From assembly GCA_029255685.2 (NCBI GenBank), contig CM055314.2, forward strand, positions 1,506,399 to 1,570,398: a stretch of 64,000 nt of DNA, read 5' to 3'. Position numbers and translations under genes: made by a program. Below the pieces are notes generated by a model. That model saw only the letters and a list, made by a program, of their open reading frames with translations, was not told the origin of the DNA and ran no database searches. This DNA is from Silene conica (taxonomy: Eukaryota; Streptophyta; Magnoliopsida; Caryophyllales; Caryophyllaceae). Positions 1-11,954 of the stretch are shown piece after piece; position 1 is the stretch's first letter, and every line of letters begins with the position of its first letter.

Positions 1-89
1 GGTTTAAAATGAGGTGTCCATGTGTCATACTCATGTCCGAGTGTCGGACACGGGTACACGAGGAAATTAGAAGAGTCGGATTAACATAG
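1..89. repeat. hAT-like MITE, right end only
   Basis: The left edge of the window cuts this element. It ends in GAGTCGGATTAACATAG, the reverse complement of the terminal repeat CTATGTTACTCxGACTC seen complete at 5711-5897 and 26392-26571. Its interior shares the GTGTCGGACACGGGTAC motif with those copies. It lies in an intron of the ABC transporter gene. Confidence 0.7.
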
Positions 90-136
90 CTAGTTACATG
101 ACATTTTGCGTTTTATCTTTCTGTAACATCTTGCAG

Positions 137-3100
137 GGTTTATTGAATCTCCTCCACATTCTTCCAAATAGGCGAAAACCATTCGCAATCCTTCACGATG
201 TCAGTGGAATTATCAAGCCCGGCAGGTAATACATTCGATAAGCGAATCATGATTTAAATGAAAACAAATAAAGTTTATATTGATAAAAAGAGCAATTCTT
301 TACAGGATGACATTACTTTTGGGCCCTCCTGGCTCTGGTAAGACTACATTGCTGCTGGCTTTGGCTGGTAAACTTGCCAAAGATCTCGAGGTTAGTTGAG
401 CGTTTTAATGGATTTGCTTCTAAATTAGTGGTTTTACCGGAAATATAGCAAATCATCCCTATAAGTTTGATACTATGTAGAATTAAGCCTCTTGACTTAT
501 AAATGTAGCAAATTGGCTCCATGAGTTTCTCTTAATATGCAACCACGTATCTTAATTTTAAGAATGATTTTTATTAAATTAAATATTTACTATTATTGAA
601 AGTCAAAATTATTTATCAATTTTAATCCTAAAATTCCTAATTATTAAAAATGCATGTTCAAATATTTTTTTTTATTATTTTGGTGAAAAAAATATTGATA
701 ATATAAGAATTTTTAATGAAGTTACAATGAAAAATTACATTACCTAATTTTTTGTTATATTTAATTTGTTCACATTTTTCTTTGAATAGGTAAATATTGT
801 ATTTAATTTTTAATAGATATATTTAAAATAATTTTTATAATATAAAATAATAGGTTTTAGTTTAAAAAAATGGTAGAAAACTTGTTTTGTGCTTATTTGC
901 ACATTTTTAGAAACTTGTGGGGTTAATTTGGCACAAGTAAAACTTACGGATTGATTTGCACATTTTTAGAAACTCGTGGGGCTAATTTGGTACAAGTAAA
1001 ACTTAAGGATTGATTTGCACATAGTAAATAAGTTATGGGGGTAATTTTGCTAGTTAGCGGTTGTTTTACTGTAAAGAAAAATATTGGTCGTGTCTAAAGC
1101 ATGGATTTTTATAGTTTTCGGGAAGGGTAACATACAATGGACACACAATGGATGAGTTTGTTCCCCAACGAACTTCGGCGTATATCAGTCAGCATGATCT
1201 TCACATTGGAGAGATGACAGTGAGAGAAACATTGGCCTTCTCTGCCAGAGTTCAAGGGGTTGGAACCAGCTACGGTTAGTGTGACACACTGCATTATCTC
1301 TTCTTCCGTGAGTCTTGTATGTGAAGGAAAACTACTTAGCTCTTTTATGGTCGTGATGTTTGCAGACATGCTCGTGGAATTGTCGAGAAGAGAGAAGGCT
1401 GCCAATATTAAGCCTGATGCAGATATTGACATCTACATGAAGGTGAGAGAACTGATAATTCGCACTAGTTGTTCTGAAAGCACAAATAATTTATTGTGTG
1501 TGTGATGCTCTAATTTGCATTGTTTTATTAATCAGGCAGCTGCAGTTGAGGGACAGGAAACAAGCGTAGTTACTGACTACATTCTTAAGGTAATGACTTA
1601 GCGTATACAGATTTTTGAGATTAAAAACCACAAACTCTAGCAATGGATTCTCAAATGCTTCCTACAAATTACAGATTTTGGGACTGGATGTATGTGCTGA
1701 TACACTAGTAGGGAACGAGATGATCAGGGGTATTTCCGGGGGACAAAGAAAACGGCTTACAACTGGTATGTATGAGAAATGCTTCACCATTTAACAGTCG
1801 AAGCTCTCCTTATATTTCCACATTAGTTAGTGCTGTATGTTATTTCCATTTCCTGTCTAACTGAAGACTCTATTTTCTTTTATTCTGGATTAGGATAGAA
1901 TAAAGCAAATTGCTTATTTTTCTGTCTCTATTTCCTAATACGCTCCCTCATTCAAATGCCCATTGGGCTTGAAGAGTGGTTTGTGTGCTGGGTTTCCACT
2001 TCGTGGGTTTTTGAAGGGTTTTGAGGTTGCCAGGATTCGAACCCGTGACCTTCAGTCACACTGGCTCTGATACTATGATAGATGAACCATCTCAACCAAA
2101 ACCTTAAGGTGATGGTTGAGGCGCAACTATTATTAATATTCCTAATACCTACCTCCCTTGCCTTACTATTTGCCGGTTCTCTTGAGACAGTATGGTTATG
2201 TTGTAATTAGGCATGTTGCTTAAATGTTGATCTTGATACTATACAGGAGAGATGCTTGTTGGACCAGCAAAAGCACTTTTTATGGATGAAATATCAACTG
2301 GGTTGGACAGTTCGACAACATATCAGATTGTAAACTCTATCCGACAATCCATCCATATACTTAAAGGAACTGCCGTTATTTCTCTTCTCCAACCTGCTCC
2401 CGAGACTTATGATCTCTTTGATGACATAATTCTTCTTTCTGATGGACAAGTTGTGTACCAAGGACCCCGTGAACATGTCCTCGAGTTCTTTGAATTCATG
2501 GGCTTCAAGTGCCCTCAAAGGAAGGGAGTTGCTGACTTCTTACAAGAAGTATATCTCCTGCGTATACACTCAAATTTGTCGTTTTTGTTTGCAAACCAGC
2601 TGCGCAATTTTAGCTCTGTTTCTTATGTGATTTTTGTGGACATTTTTAACAGGTAACATCACGGAAAGATCAAAAACAATATTGGGCTCGGAGAGATGTG
2701 CCTTATACCTTTGTGACCGTGAAGGAATTTGTGGAGGCTTTCAAGAGATTTCATGTCGGCAGGCGACGTGCACAGGATCTTGCCGTCCCATATGATAAGT
2801 CAAAAAGTCACCCTGCTGCCTTAACAACCGAGGAATTTGGACTTAACAAAAAGGAATTGCTTAAAGCATGCTTGTCTAGAGAGGCACTATTGATGAAGAG
2901 AAATTCATTTATCTATGTTTTCAAGTCTGTCCAAGTGAGTATATCTATCTGTTCTTCAACGTCTTCCTTTGAATTCTAATAAAGTCGATTGATTACAGTA
3001 TCTAAAGTTATCTTGTTTTTTTGCAGCTTGTTATCACGGCACTCATTACCGCAACATTATTTCTGAGAACTCATATGCACAAGAATTCTGTGCAAGATGG

Positions 3101-6100
3101 GATGGTTTACCTAGGTGCCCTCTTCTTCTCACAAGTACAGATTCTGTTCAACGGGTTCTCGGAGCTGTCATTGACAATTATAAAGCTCCCTGTGTTCTAT
3201 AAGCAAAGGGATTTACGGTTCTACCCCTCTTGGGCATACTCCTTACCATCATGGCTTCTCAAAATCCCAATCTCAATTGTAGAAACAGCCATATGGGTGG
3301 TAATAACTTACTATGTTATGGGCTATGACTCAAACATGGGAAGGTTCTTTAAGCAGTACTTGGTCCTCTTAGCTATTCACCAGATGGCTTCGGCATTGTT
3401 CAGATTTAACGCAGGGATTGGAAGAAACATGATATTGGCAAACACATTTGGTACTGGAGCCCTAGTTACACTTCTCGTGTTGGGTGGTTTCATATTGTCA
3501 CGAGGTATGTATCAAGCAAAATCAATAGCTCAGATGGGCTAAAGCTAGACCTTCAGAATTTTCTCAGACTCGTATAGTTTAGGCAACGACCTTAGCCGTC
3601 TAATTTCTGATGCTTAGTCAGAGTATTGAATAGTTTATATGACAAAAATATGTGGAACCACATAATGTGCTAAAGAACTTTGATTTGAGAGATAAACTTA
3701 ATATTGTATAGAGTCTTGATCGATCCTTAAAAATGAAATAGCAAAGAGTGTACTATTTTTATATTTGGTGGCGCCCTTCCCCGGACCCTTGCCTAGCGTG
3801 GACGCCATCGTGCACCGGGCTGCCCTTTTTATTACTGTTAAGGCCCTGTTCTTTCTGGCTTAAATTCAGCTCCTTTCGATTTTACTTGGGTGTATACCGT
3901 TATGTTTTATTTATGTTCAATCAATTATGTTCAATTAACACAAAGTTAACTTTTAATTCAACTAAATTCACTTCACCTCAGTTTCACTCAATTTAGTTCA
4001 ATTAAGCCCTACTCCAATTTATTCAATTCAGCTCGTTTCAGTCGAAAAGAACAGGGCCTAAGTCTCATGAGAGTCAGAGTGATGGAGTGATAAAGAAAGT
4101 CGTTATAATCTGCATTTTTTCCTTTGCAAAGTGTTTTGCTTGATGTATAAACTGAACATGGTATTTTCTCAGACACTGTGAAAAAATGGTGGATATGGGG
4201 CTACTGGATCTCTCCATTGATGTATGGGCAGACGGCTCTTTCCGTGAATGAATTCCTTGGTCACAGTTGGACCAATAATGGCTTAGGAAAAACAGTACTG
4301 GATGCTCGCGGGATCTTTGCACATGCGTATTGGTATTGGATTGGACTAGGAGCTCTTGTAGGATATGTTATTCTGTTCAATGTGATGTACACAATAGCTT
4401 TGACATATCTAAATCGTAAGTGCCCATCGATTAAGACAGTTAAAGTTACTACTGAGATTGTGATTTTTCTCTCATGGTTAGCAACCTTTTATGGTGCAGC
4501 AATTGGGAAGCCTCAGCCAATTTTGTCTGAAGAGGATTTGCAGGAGAAACAAGCTAGCTTAACTGGTCAAGCCATTGAGCTGTCATCAAGAGGAAGACGA
4601 TCCTCTCGCTCTGGTTAGTCATTTAACCAAAAGAACTGCAGATTTCAGTCTGTTTATTTCATCATACTTACTAGAAATCCACTGTACTAAATTTCCAGGA
4701 AGAGAGGGAGAAATTCAAGAAGAATCTCAACGAAATGGGCAAAGAGGGATGGTTCTTCCTTTTCAGCCGTTGGCTATTACCTTCGATGAAATCAGATATT
4801 CAGTAGATATGCCTATGGTAATATTTTTTCCAATATTTTTCTTTTATCACGATGAATTGTGCATTTGAGGTGTGTTGAAGTATTTCTCTTCATTTATGAA
4901 GTAGAAGTTCGTCAATGCAATTCCCTGAGTCTCAATGTAATTTTCATTTCCCGATGCCATGGCAAGAGCCATGGAAGCATTGGGTAATGTCGTTGATGTT
5001 GATAATTTTTGTATCTAATTTTTCACTCCCCTTCCGTTTTTTTTTCTTTTCTTTCTTTTTTCTTGTTGAGATGAGAGTTCACTCATGACGGTTCCAAAGG
5101 ATGATTCATGTCAGCCGACCCCAAAACATTTTGGGACTAAGGCTCTGATGTTGTTGTTGTTGTTTAATCCTAAACTATTATGGTATGATTTCCAGGAAAT
5201 GAGGTCGCAAGTAGATGAGGATCGCCTGGAACTTCTTAAGGGCGTGAGCGGCGCATTTAGGCCAGGAGTGTTAACAGCACTGATGGGTGTTAGTGGTGCT
5301 GGGAAAACAACCCTGATGGATGTGTTAGCAGGGCGGAAAACTGGTGGATATATAGATGGAGATATTAAAATCTCTGGGTATGAAAAAAAGCAAGAAACTT
5401 TTGCTAGGGTTTCTGGATATTGTGAGCAAGCAGATATTCACTCTCCGCATCTCACAGTCCATGAGTCCTTGGTCTTTTCAGCATGGCTTAGGTTATCCTC
5501 TGACGTTGATGCAGAAGCAAGAAAGGTAATATTAAATAACAAATGGTGGCAAGAAGTTACATACGGACAGTGATTGAGATAATAGCTGTCCACAGCACTT
5601 GGCAGCACAACCTTTGTGTTAAAATTGTCGAAAAATAATGTGTGTAAAATGCCTGAAGCTTCACTGGTTTAAATTTATGCACATGTCATGTCAGTTAAAT
5701 TACTTACGGACTATGTTACTTCGACACTTCATATGACCTCCCGTACCCGTGTCCGACACTTGATCGTTGGACATTGGTATGACACTCAGACACTTCATTT
5801 TAGACCAAAAACTTGAACTTTTTTCATAAAATAGCCGTGTCCGACATTTGGATACATACCCGTGTCCGACCCTTCAAGCCGAGTTAGAGTAACATAGCTT
5901 ACTGAAGTTAATTAAGTTTTGGTGCTTTGATTTGGGTTTGAAACCCGTGAGCATCAAAATCGTCGTTGTGTTTCCTTCTGTTTTAAACCCGAGGTAAATC
6001 TTCTTGTTGCAGACATTTGTAGAGGAGGTCATGGAACTTGTAGAGTTGGACTCTCTAAGATATGCACTTATAGGACTTCCGGGGGTAAATGGTCTCTCAA

Positions 6101-6768
6101 CTGAGCAGCGAAAGAGACTAACAATTGCCGTAGAACTAGTTGCCAACCCTTCTATAATCTTCATGGATGAGCCAACCTCAGGGCTTGATGCTAGGGCTGC
6201 TGCCATTGTAATGAGGACGGTTAGGAATACTGTGAACACAGGTCGAACAGTGGTTTGCACTATCCATCAGCCAAGCATCGACATATTTGATGCTTTTGAT
6301 GAGGTTTGATACATTACAACCTGAAAATATCATTAAAGTATGTAGTTTCAAGCCCAAGTTTATTGTATAGAACTACAGAGATTCACATCGTTATTTGGTA
6401 AATTACAGTTGTTATTGCTTAAGCGAGGTGGAACGCAAATATACTTTGGTCCTATAGGCCGCCACGGTTGCGACCTTATCAAGTACTTTGAGGTGAGGGA
6501 TACTGAATTTTTAATTTTTTTAAATCCGTATTGCATATTATGTTCGATTTAAACTTTATTCTTGATTTATTTTTTTGGGTTTTTATACATGTGATACGTT
6601 CGATTTAAAATCTATAAAGCCCCTTTGCCTTCCATTTTTTGTTTCACTCCACTTCCGTTTTTTTCTTTTCTTTCTTTTTCTCTTGTTGAGATGAGAGTTC
6701 ACTCATGACGGTTCCAAAGGATGATTCATGTCAGCCGACCCCAAAACATTTTGGGACTAAGGCTCTGA

Positions 6769-6813
<45 letters not shown>

Positions 6814-9800
6814 ATTGCATATTATGTTCATTCATTAAAGTGAATGAGCGCTGTCTTTCTGAATTGAAGGGAATTCGTGGAGTTCACAAAATCAAGGATG
6901 GCTATAATCCTGCAACTTGGATGTTGGAGGTAACATCAATGGCTCAAGAAACGCAGCTTGGCGTTGACTTCTCTGAATTATACAAGAATTCAGACCTCTA
7001 CAGGTAAATATATCCTATACCAGCCTCGTCGTTATGTCTTTTTGAGGGGATATGTTACACGTTTACCAAAACACGGATTTTCAGTCTCCAGTGGAGTCAA
7101 GCACTCACTTTGGCTCTCTAGGTAACCCCGAAACAGAATCAAGTACAATTCAAATTATATATCATATGCTAGTTAGCAGGGGCCTCCCATAGCACGAGCA
7201 GTTCGGTTCTCGGAACCAGGGCCCAAGTAAGAGGCCTCATTTGGAAAGAAAAACCGTAAAAGTTGATAGATAAATCATCTCAACCAAAACCTTAAGGTGA
7301 TGGTTGGAGCCCAACTATTATTAATATTCCTATTACGCTCCCTCACTCAAATGCCCGTTGGTCTTGAAGAGTGGTTAGTTTGCACAGACTCCCCCATACC
7401 GCGTGCTGGCCCTGCAGGGTTTTCACTTCGTGAATTTTTGAGGGGTTTTGAGGTTGCCAGGATTCGAACCCGTGACCTTCCGGTTCTGATACCATGATAG
7501 ATGAACAATCTCAACCAAAACCTTAAGGTAATGGTTGAATCCTAACCAAAACCATGATAGATGATATATTTTACTGTTGTATGTTTTTGGTAAACAAGCG
7601 TGAATTATGATTTCCGTCTTGGAGTTTTGTAAACTGAAATATATTTTCTAGGATTAATTCTAAAGTTATACAGTACATGACTATGTTGCAGGAGAAACAA
7701 AGCTACTATACAACAACACAGTGTTCCAGCTCCAGGATCAAAGGATCTATACTTCCCGACTCAATATTCACAGTCTGTTTTGACTCAGTTTATGGCTTGT
7801 TTGTGGAAACAACATTGTTCGTACTGGCGGAACACTATGTACACTGCAATGAGACTTTTTTTCGCAATCTTTGTGGGAGTCATGTTTGGGTCGATCTTCT
7901 GGAAACTCGGCTCTAAAAAGTAAGACACTAAGGCCCTGTTCTTTCTGGCTTAATTTTAGCTTCTTTCAATTTTGCTTAACTGTATTTCGTTAAGTTTTAT
8001 TTACGTTCAATCAATTATGTTCAGTTAATCACTTCGCAAAATTAACTTTTAATTCAACTAAATTCACTTCACCTCAGTTTCACTCAATTTAGTTCAATTA
8101 AGTTTTAGTCCAATTAATTCAATTTAGCTCGTTTCAGCCGAAAAGAACAGGGCCTAATTCTTTATAATTCCTTCCTTCGTTATTTTTTGTAATTATCAGC
8201 TGAATGTAAGTTGTAAGTTGTAAGTTGTAACTAATCTTAATGTCCCTTAATATTACAGGAATACGCAACAAGCTCTTCTTAATGCAATGGGTTCAATGTA
8301 TACAGCCGTTCTATTTCTTGGCATTCAAAATTCATCCGGAGTTCAGCCAGTTGTGTTTGTCGAAAGAACTGTTTTTTACAGAGAACGAGCTGCAGGAATG
8401 TATTCAGCTCTTCCCTATGCTTTTTCACAGGTATCGTTAACCTGTCTATCTCAAATAAGCCAAATTTAAATCTCATCATTATAAAATATTACGCGCTGCC
8501 AAATAAAATAAAATAAAATTTTACATAAATACGAAAAAAGTAATCTTTTTGGGTTACTCTTCTTTTGGTCCATTCTCATAAGTCATATGGCCCTGTTCTT
8601 TCTGGCTTAATTTCAGCTTCTTTCAATTTTGCTGGGTTGTATTCCGTTAAGTTTTATTTACGTTCAATCAATTATGTTCAGTTAATCTCTTCACAAAATT
8701 AACTTTTACTCCAAGGTGATGGTTGAGGCCCAACTATTATTAATATTCCTCTTCACAAAATTAACTTTACTCCAAGGTGATGGTTGAGGCCCAACTATTA
8801 TTAATATTCCTATTACGCTCCCTCACTCAAATGCCCGTTTGGGGTTGAAGAGTGGTTAGTTTGCACACTCAAATGCCCTATTCCTATTACGCTTCCTCAC
8901 TCAAATGCCCGTTGGGGTTGAAGAGTGGTTAGTTTGCACAGGCTCCCATGTACCGTGTGCTGGGTTTCCACTTCGTGTTTTTGAGGGGTTGAGGTTGTCA
9001 GGATTCGAACCCGTGACCTTCGGTCACACTGGCTGCCCCTGATACCATGATAGATGAATCATCTCTACCAAAACCTTAAGGTGATGGTTGAAGCCCAACT
9101 ATCATTAATATTCCTATTAGTTTCAACCGAAAAGAACAGGGCCTATATAGGATTGTCTCATACGAGAGTAGTAGCTGACAGTCAACTGGTTTTACTCAAG
9201 ATCGCCTTATTGTACACGATGACTCAAAAAATAATCAGCACGATAATAGTAAAGGTCAAGTTTACCTTGTCACGAGTAATAAAATCATATAATTGACGAC
9301 TGCAGGTCTTAATTGAGATGCCGTACTGCTTTTTCCAAACCGCTTTCTATGGAATCACAGTGTACGCCATGATGGGATTCCAATGGACCGCGGCAAAGTT
9401 CCTTTACTACTTGTACTTCATGTACTTCACCTTGCTCTACTTCACATACTACGGCATGATGTCTGTCGGCGTTACCCCTAATCCTAGCATTGCTGCCATT
9501 GTTTCCTCTGCATTCTACGGCATTTGGCAAGTTTTCTCCGGATTCCTCATCCCAAGACCCGTAAGTTCACTTACATACATTCCGATTGTTATATTTACCT
9601 TGATATATTAATTAGAGCTGTCCAAATGCGGGTTTGGGCCGGACATAGGTTGGGTTAAAAGGGAAAAGTATGCCCTATAAGACTATAACGGTCGAGTTGG
9701 GCCAAAATAGCGGGCCACTTTTCCTTGCCCTTACCCGCCCAACTGCTAAATTCGGGCGACCCGTGGGCTGTCGCGCTCATATTTTTCTGTTAACTTTTGA

Positions 9801-10486
9801 GAATTAATTAATTAAGTAATTAGCACCGAGATAAACTTACAAAGCCAATATTGAATTAAGTTTTTAGTATTTAACATTGATACACAAAATATAAGGACGA
9901 CAAACTTGGTCATCTGAATATAAGTTCAAAATCCAAACAAGAGTAAAAAATAAGCAAAAATTAATTATACTCTAATTGCTCATTATTACTTTAGCGGCCC
10001 ATCCGGCCCGTTTTACATTTCTTTTGTCCGTGTTCGGCCCATTTACTAAAATGGGTTGGGCCGGGTTAGCCCCTGACCCATTTTTTCAGAAAAATGATGT
10101 CCAAACCCGGTAAAAATTTGGGCCGAATGGACCAGGTTTTCGGATGGTACCGCCCATAAACTGCTCAAATATTAATACTAACTCGGAAATAATGTAAAAA
10201 AATTCCACAGAGAATGCCGATATGGTGGAGATGGTACTACTGGCTATGCCCCATTTCATGGAGCCTGTACGGGTTGCTAGTGTCCCAATTTGGTGATCTC
10301 GATCTCGTAGTCATCGATTTAGAGGGAGCTTTTAAGGGACTAACTGTGAAGCAATACTTGCATGCCTATTTTGGCTATGAGCGCGACTTTTTAGGGCCGG
10401 TTGCCGGAGTTATTGTCGGGATTAACGTTCTTTTCGCTTTCGTTTTCGCGTTTGCTGTCAAGACCTTCAACTTTCAGAGGAGGTGA
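137..10486 (+). CDS. PDR-type ABCG transporter (full-size), 5' end outside window
   Basis: Plasma-membrane type full-size ABC transporter of the pleiotropic drug resistance group, which exports hydrophobic compounds, often defence metabolites or hormones. Exons by reading frame and GT-AG sites: 137-225, 306-390, 1115-1274, 1366-1442, 1536-1589, 1675-1765, 2247-2548, 2653-2934, 3027-3504, 4173-4415, 4500-4613, 4699-4817, 5196-5525, 6013-6303, 6409-6492, 6870-7003, 7692-7919, 8259-8430, 9306-9560, 10211-10486. They join in frame to 1287 residues; the family is about 1420-1450, so roughly 150 N-terminal residues are missing. NBD1 has Walker [10 protein letters not shown], signature ISGGQRKR and Walker B LFMDE. 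NBD2 has [30 protein letters not shown] and H-loop TIHQPS. NBD1 has LLQP in place of the H-loop histidine, the asymmetry known for PDR proteins. Two membrane domains follow the NBDs, and the C terminus NFQRR is typical. No stop or frameshift seen, so probably functional. Closest group looks like NtPDR1/ABCG40-type, but substrate is unknown. Confidence 0.96.
1930..2150 (-). mobile_element. SMART/TRIM-like mini LTR element, partial
   Basis: On the minus strand a terminal segment ending in CATCTATCA sits beside a site resembling TGGTATCAGAGCC, the initiator-tRNA-Met primer-binding site of plant LTR elements (one base changed here). The second terminal repeat is only partly present near 1930. Complete relatives lie at 7264-7540 and within 8689-9117. 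Located in an ABC transporter intron. Confidence 0.6.
3755..3838. repeat. GC-rich SINE-like fragment
   Basis: A GC-rich stretch with CTTCCCCGGACCC and GTGCACCGGGCTGCCC ending in a T run stands out from the AT-rich intron. From memory this resembles the 3' part of a widespread angiosperm SINE; no target duplication was identified. Confidence 0.3.
3842..4058. mobile_element. Tourist-like MITE (PIF/Harbinger), copy 1
   Basis: A 217-bp element with terminal inverted repeats GGCCCTGTTCTTTCTGG and TCGAAAAGAACAGGGCC, flanked by the 3-bp duplication TAA (3839-3841 and 4059-4061). Non-coding. Two more copies lie in later introns of the same gene. Confidence 0.88.
5020..5168 (+). mobile_element. SINE with TTG tail, copy 1
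   Basis: The 3' module (GTCAGCCGACCCC, then TTTTGGGACTAAGGC) ends in a TTG-repeat tail, as in plant SINEs carrying the shared 3' Angio-domain. A T/C-rich stretch and TTGTTGAGATGAGAG precede it. Nearly identical to 6546-6812. The 5' end and target duplication are unclear. Lies in the intron before NBD2. Confidence 0.75.
5711..5897. mobile_element. hAT-like MITE
   Basis: Terminal inverted repeats start CTATGTTACTTCGACAC and end GAGTTAGAGTAACATAG. The 8-bp flanks CTTACGGA and CTTACTGA differ at one base, fitting the 8-bp target duplication of hAT transposons. Intronic, non-coding. Confidence 0.85.
6546..6812 (+). mobile_element. SINE with TTG tail, copy 2 (complete)
   Basis: Flanked by identical 17-bp duplications TATTGCATATTATGTTC at 6529-6545 and 6813-6829, so both ends are defined. 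The 3' Angio-domain-like module is followed by a long TTG tract. I see no clear tRNA A/B boxes in the 5' half. Lies in an ABC transporter intron. Confidence 0.88.
7264..7540 (-). mobile_element. SMART/TRIM-like mini LTR element, near complete
   Basis: Terminal repeats of roughly 73 bp (7264-7336) and at least 46 bp (7495-7540) enclose about 158 bp. Read on the minus strand the repeat runs from TGTAATAGGA-like to CATCTATCA, and a primer-binding-site-like sequence TGGTATCAGAACC follows at once. No coding capacity, so any movement would need proteins from elsewhere. Intronic. Confidence 0.7.
7932..8154. mobile_element. Tourist-like MITE, copy 2
   Basis: A 223-bp copy of the 3842-4058 element, with the same terminal inverted repeats and TAA on both sides (7929-7931, 8155-8157). 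Lies in the intron just after the KLGSK exon. Confidence 0.88.
8589..9143. mobile_element. Tourist-like MITE, copy 3, split by a nested element
   Basis: The ends match copies 1 and 2 and are flanked by TAT (8586-8588, 9144-9146). The middle is replaced by SMART/TRIM-like sequence of about 400 bp, so the MITE inserted first. Confidence 0.8.
8689..9117 (-). mobile_element. SMART/TRIM-like element nested in Tourist MITE, internally duplicated
   Basis: Contains the mini-LTR sequence, the interior and a right terminal repeat from about 9047. A 62-bp block at 8689-8750 recurs at 8751-8811. A second interior block near 8809-8873 recurs near 8880-8942. Primer-site-like sequence borders the right repeat. 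Confidence 0.65.
9612..10175. repeat. Intronic repeat with GGGCCGG-rich ends
   Basis: The last intron of the ABC gene holds a unit beginning GAGCTGTCCAAATGCGGGTTT and ending near CCGCCCATAAACTGCTCAAA. Both ends are rich in GGGTTGGGCC-type words and are weakly inverted. It resembles non-autonomous DNA elements with GAGCTGNCAA ends; the family is not certain. Confidence 0.45.
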
Positions 10487-10529
10487 TGCATATTCTTTTT
10501 AGATGGTATATAAATATCACAAATTCTGA

Positions 10530-10665
10530 CTGAAGACGGACCAATTCTGTCTGCTTAAGTAGACGGGTCAAAATGTCACCATTTTAAGGACAGATGTGAG
10601 CATGTGAAAAAACAAGCTGTTAACTTAGACGGATTGTCATCGTCTTCAGCAAGACTTGCTGAATA
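10530..10665. repeat. Short dispersed repeat (AGACGG family)
   Basis: The segment with GACGGGTCAAAATGTCACC and GTCTTCAGCAAGACTTGC recurs in diverged form at 52055-52220, so it is a dispersed repeat. It lies just beyond the ABC gene stop and may be part of its 3' UTR. Confidence 0.5.
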
Positions 10666-10907
10666 TATATATATACATATAGGCTTTAGTTGCATTGTAA
10701 ATATTCATATTTGTATTTTTTGTCCCTTTTTTTATGAATCAAATGGAAAGCTAAAACTGTAATGTCTAATTGTTAGGATTTTAATATAGTGAATATATTT
10801 AGAAAATTGGTTGCATGGTGTATAAAATTCTGTTATTAAATTCTTATAACATTGCAGAAGAACTGGGAAAAAAATTTCAAGTATACAAAAGTTTTAATAA
10901 ATGATTG

Positions 10908-11055
10908 TGAGTTTTCGTAGGATTTTGAGGTTGCCATGATTTACCGGCTCTAATACCATGATAGATGAACAACCTCAACCAAACCTTAAAGTGGCCCAAC
11001 TATTATTAATATTCAACCTTAAAGTGACCCAACTATTATTAATATTCCTATTACC
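10908..11055 (-). mobile_element. SMART/TRIM-like fragment
   Basis: Diverged copy of one terminal repeat plus primer-site flank. The end block CCCAACTATTATTAATATTC occurs twice in tandem. No interior remains. Confidence 0.5.
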
Positions 11056-11949
11056 ACAACAATTAAGGTTTCTTTTCTTACGGTATGTTTTTGTGGTTTC
11101 AAAGAGTTTTGCCTGTGATGGATAATATCCTAACAAGGTGAAGACGGATATGTTCCACTAAAATGGAGTAGATCATAGCAAGCTAAAATTGGTGTTGTTA
11201 TATCGATATGAAAAAAGAGCGTGTTTTTCACATACTTATTTTACTCTTTTACCTACGTTCTTTTATAAGTTTATCCTTGTTATTTTTTTTGGGGTTTGCT
11301 ATATTCTGCACTTAATTTATACATTCCGCCCTTTGTAAATTATCAATTTGCCCTTACTTTTTTTAATAATTATATTTTTATTAATAATACGGAGTATATT
11401 TTTATTCATTTCAACGTTCATGCATTCCATCTTGAAATTTGAAAAACCGTTTCAAAAACCGCATTAAAACAAAAATAATTAACAAAGTTAAATGTGTTAA
11501 ATATTTTTTTAGAAAGAGAAAATTATGACAAAGTTACGAAGTACCGATTAAATTCACTAAAACTTGACAGAGACGGTTTTTCAATAAATTATTGAGAGAC
11601 CATTCTTTTGTACCCTTTTATTTGTATTTGTTGACCCTTTTGTCAGCGATCGTACCATAGTAATTTCGTGTCTATTTACATAATAAGTGTAGTCATTTTA
11701 TCTTTAATCATTACCTCTACCTATTTTATTACAATTAGTGGGGGGTTGTTTGAAGTGATTGTCTGACGGAGGTGAAGGAAGGAGATGAAGGGAAGGGAGG
11801 GGAAAGAAAATCAATCGAGCAGGAGAAGAAAAAAATGACAAAGGTAAATTTGTAAAAGCCGTATGTGAAAAAATAAAATTCGTAGATGAAAAAAATGACA
11901 AGTATGAGTTGACCCGTTTGTGATGTCTAGCGCTGACCAATGGATAGAG
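11056..11949. other. Intergenic, nothing recognised
   Basis: AT-rich sequence with short purine-rich patches. I see no exon-like frame, RNA gene or bounded transposon. Confidence 0.5.
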
Positions 11950-11954
11950 TTGCG

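Noticed and set aside
2294..2518. Minus-strand frame opposite ABC exon
   Set aside because: Shadow of the well-supported plus-strand NBD1 exon.
5085..7007. Recurrent open frame [17 protein letters not shown]... with Leu run
   Set aside because: It is the SINE 3' module read through its TTG tail, repeated at 5085, 6705 and 59236; not a protein gene.
7455..9025. tRNA-like words GGATTCGAACCCGTGACC
   Set aside because: Occurs inside the mini-LTR elements next to the primer-binding site; no cloverleaf of tRNA length can be drawn.
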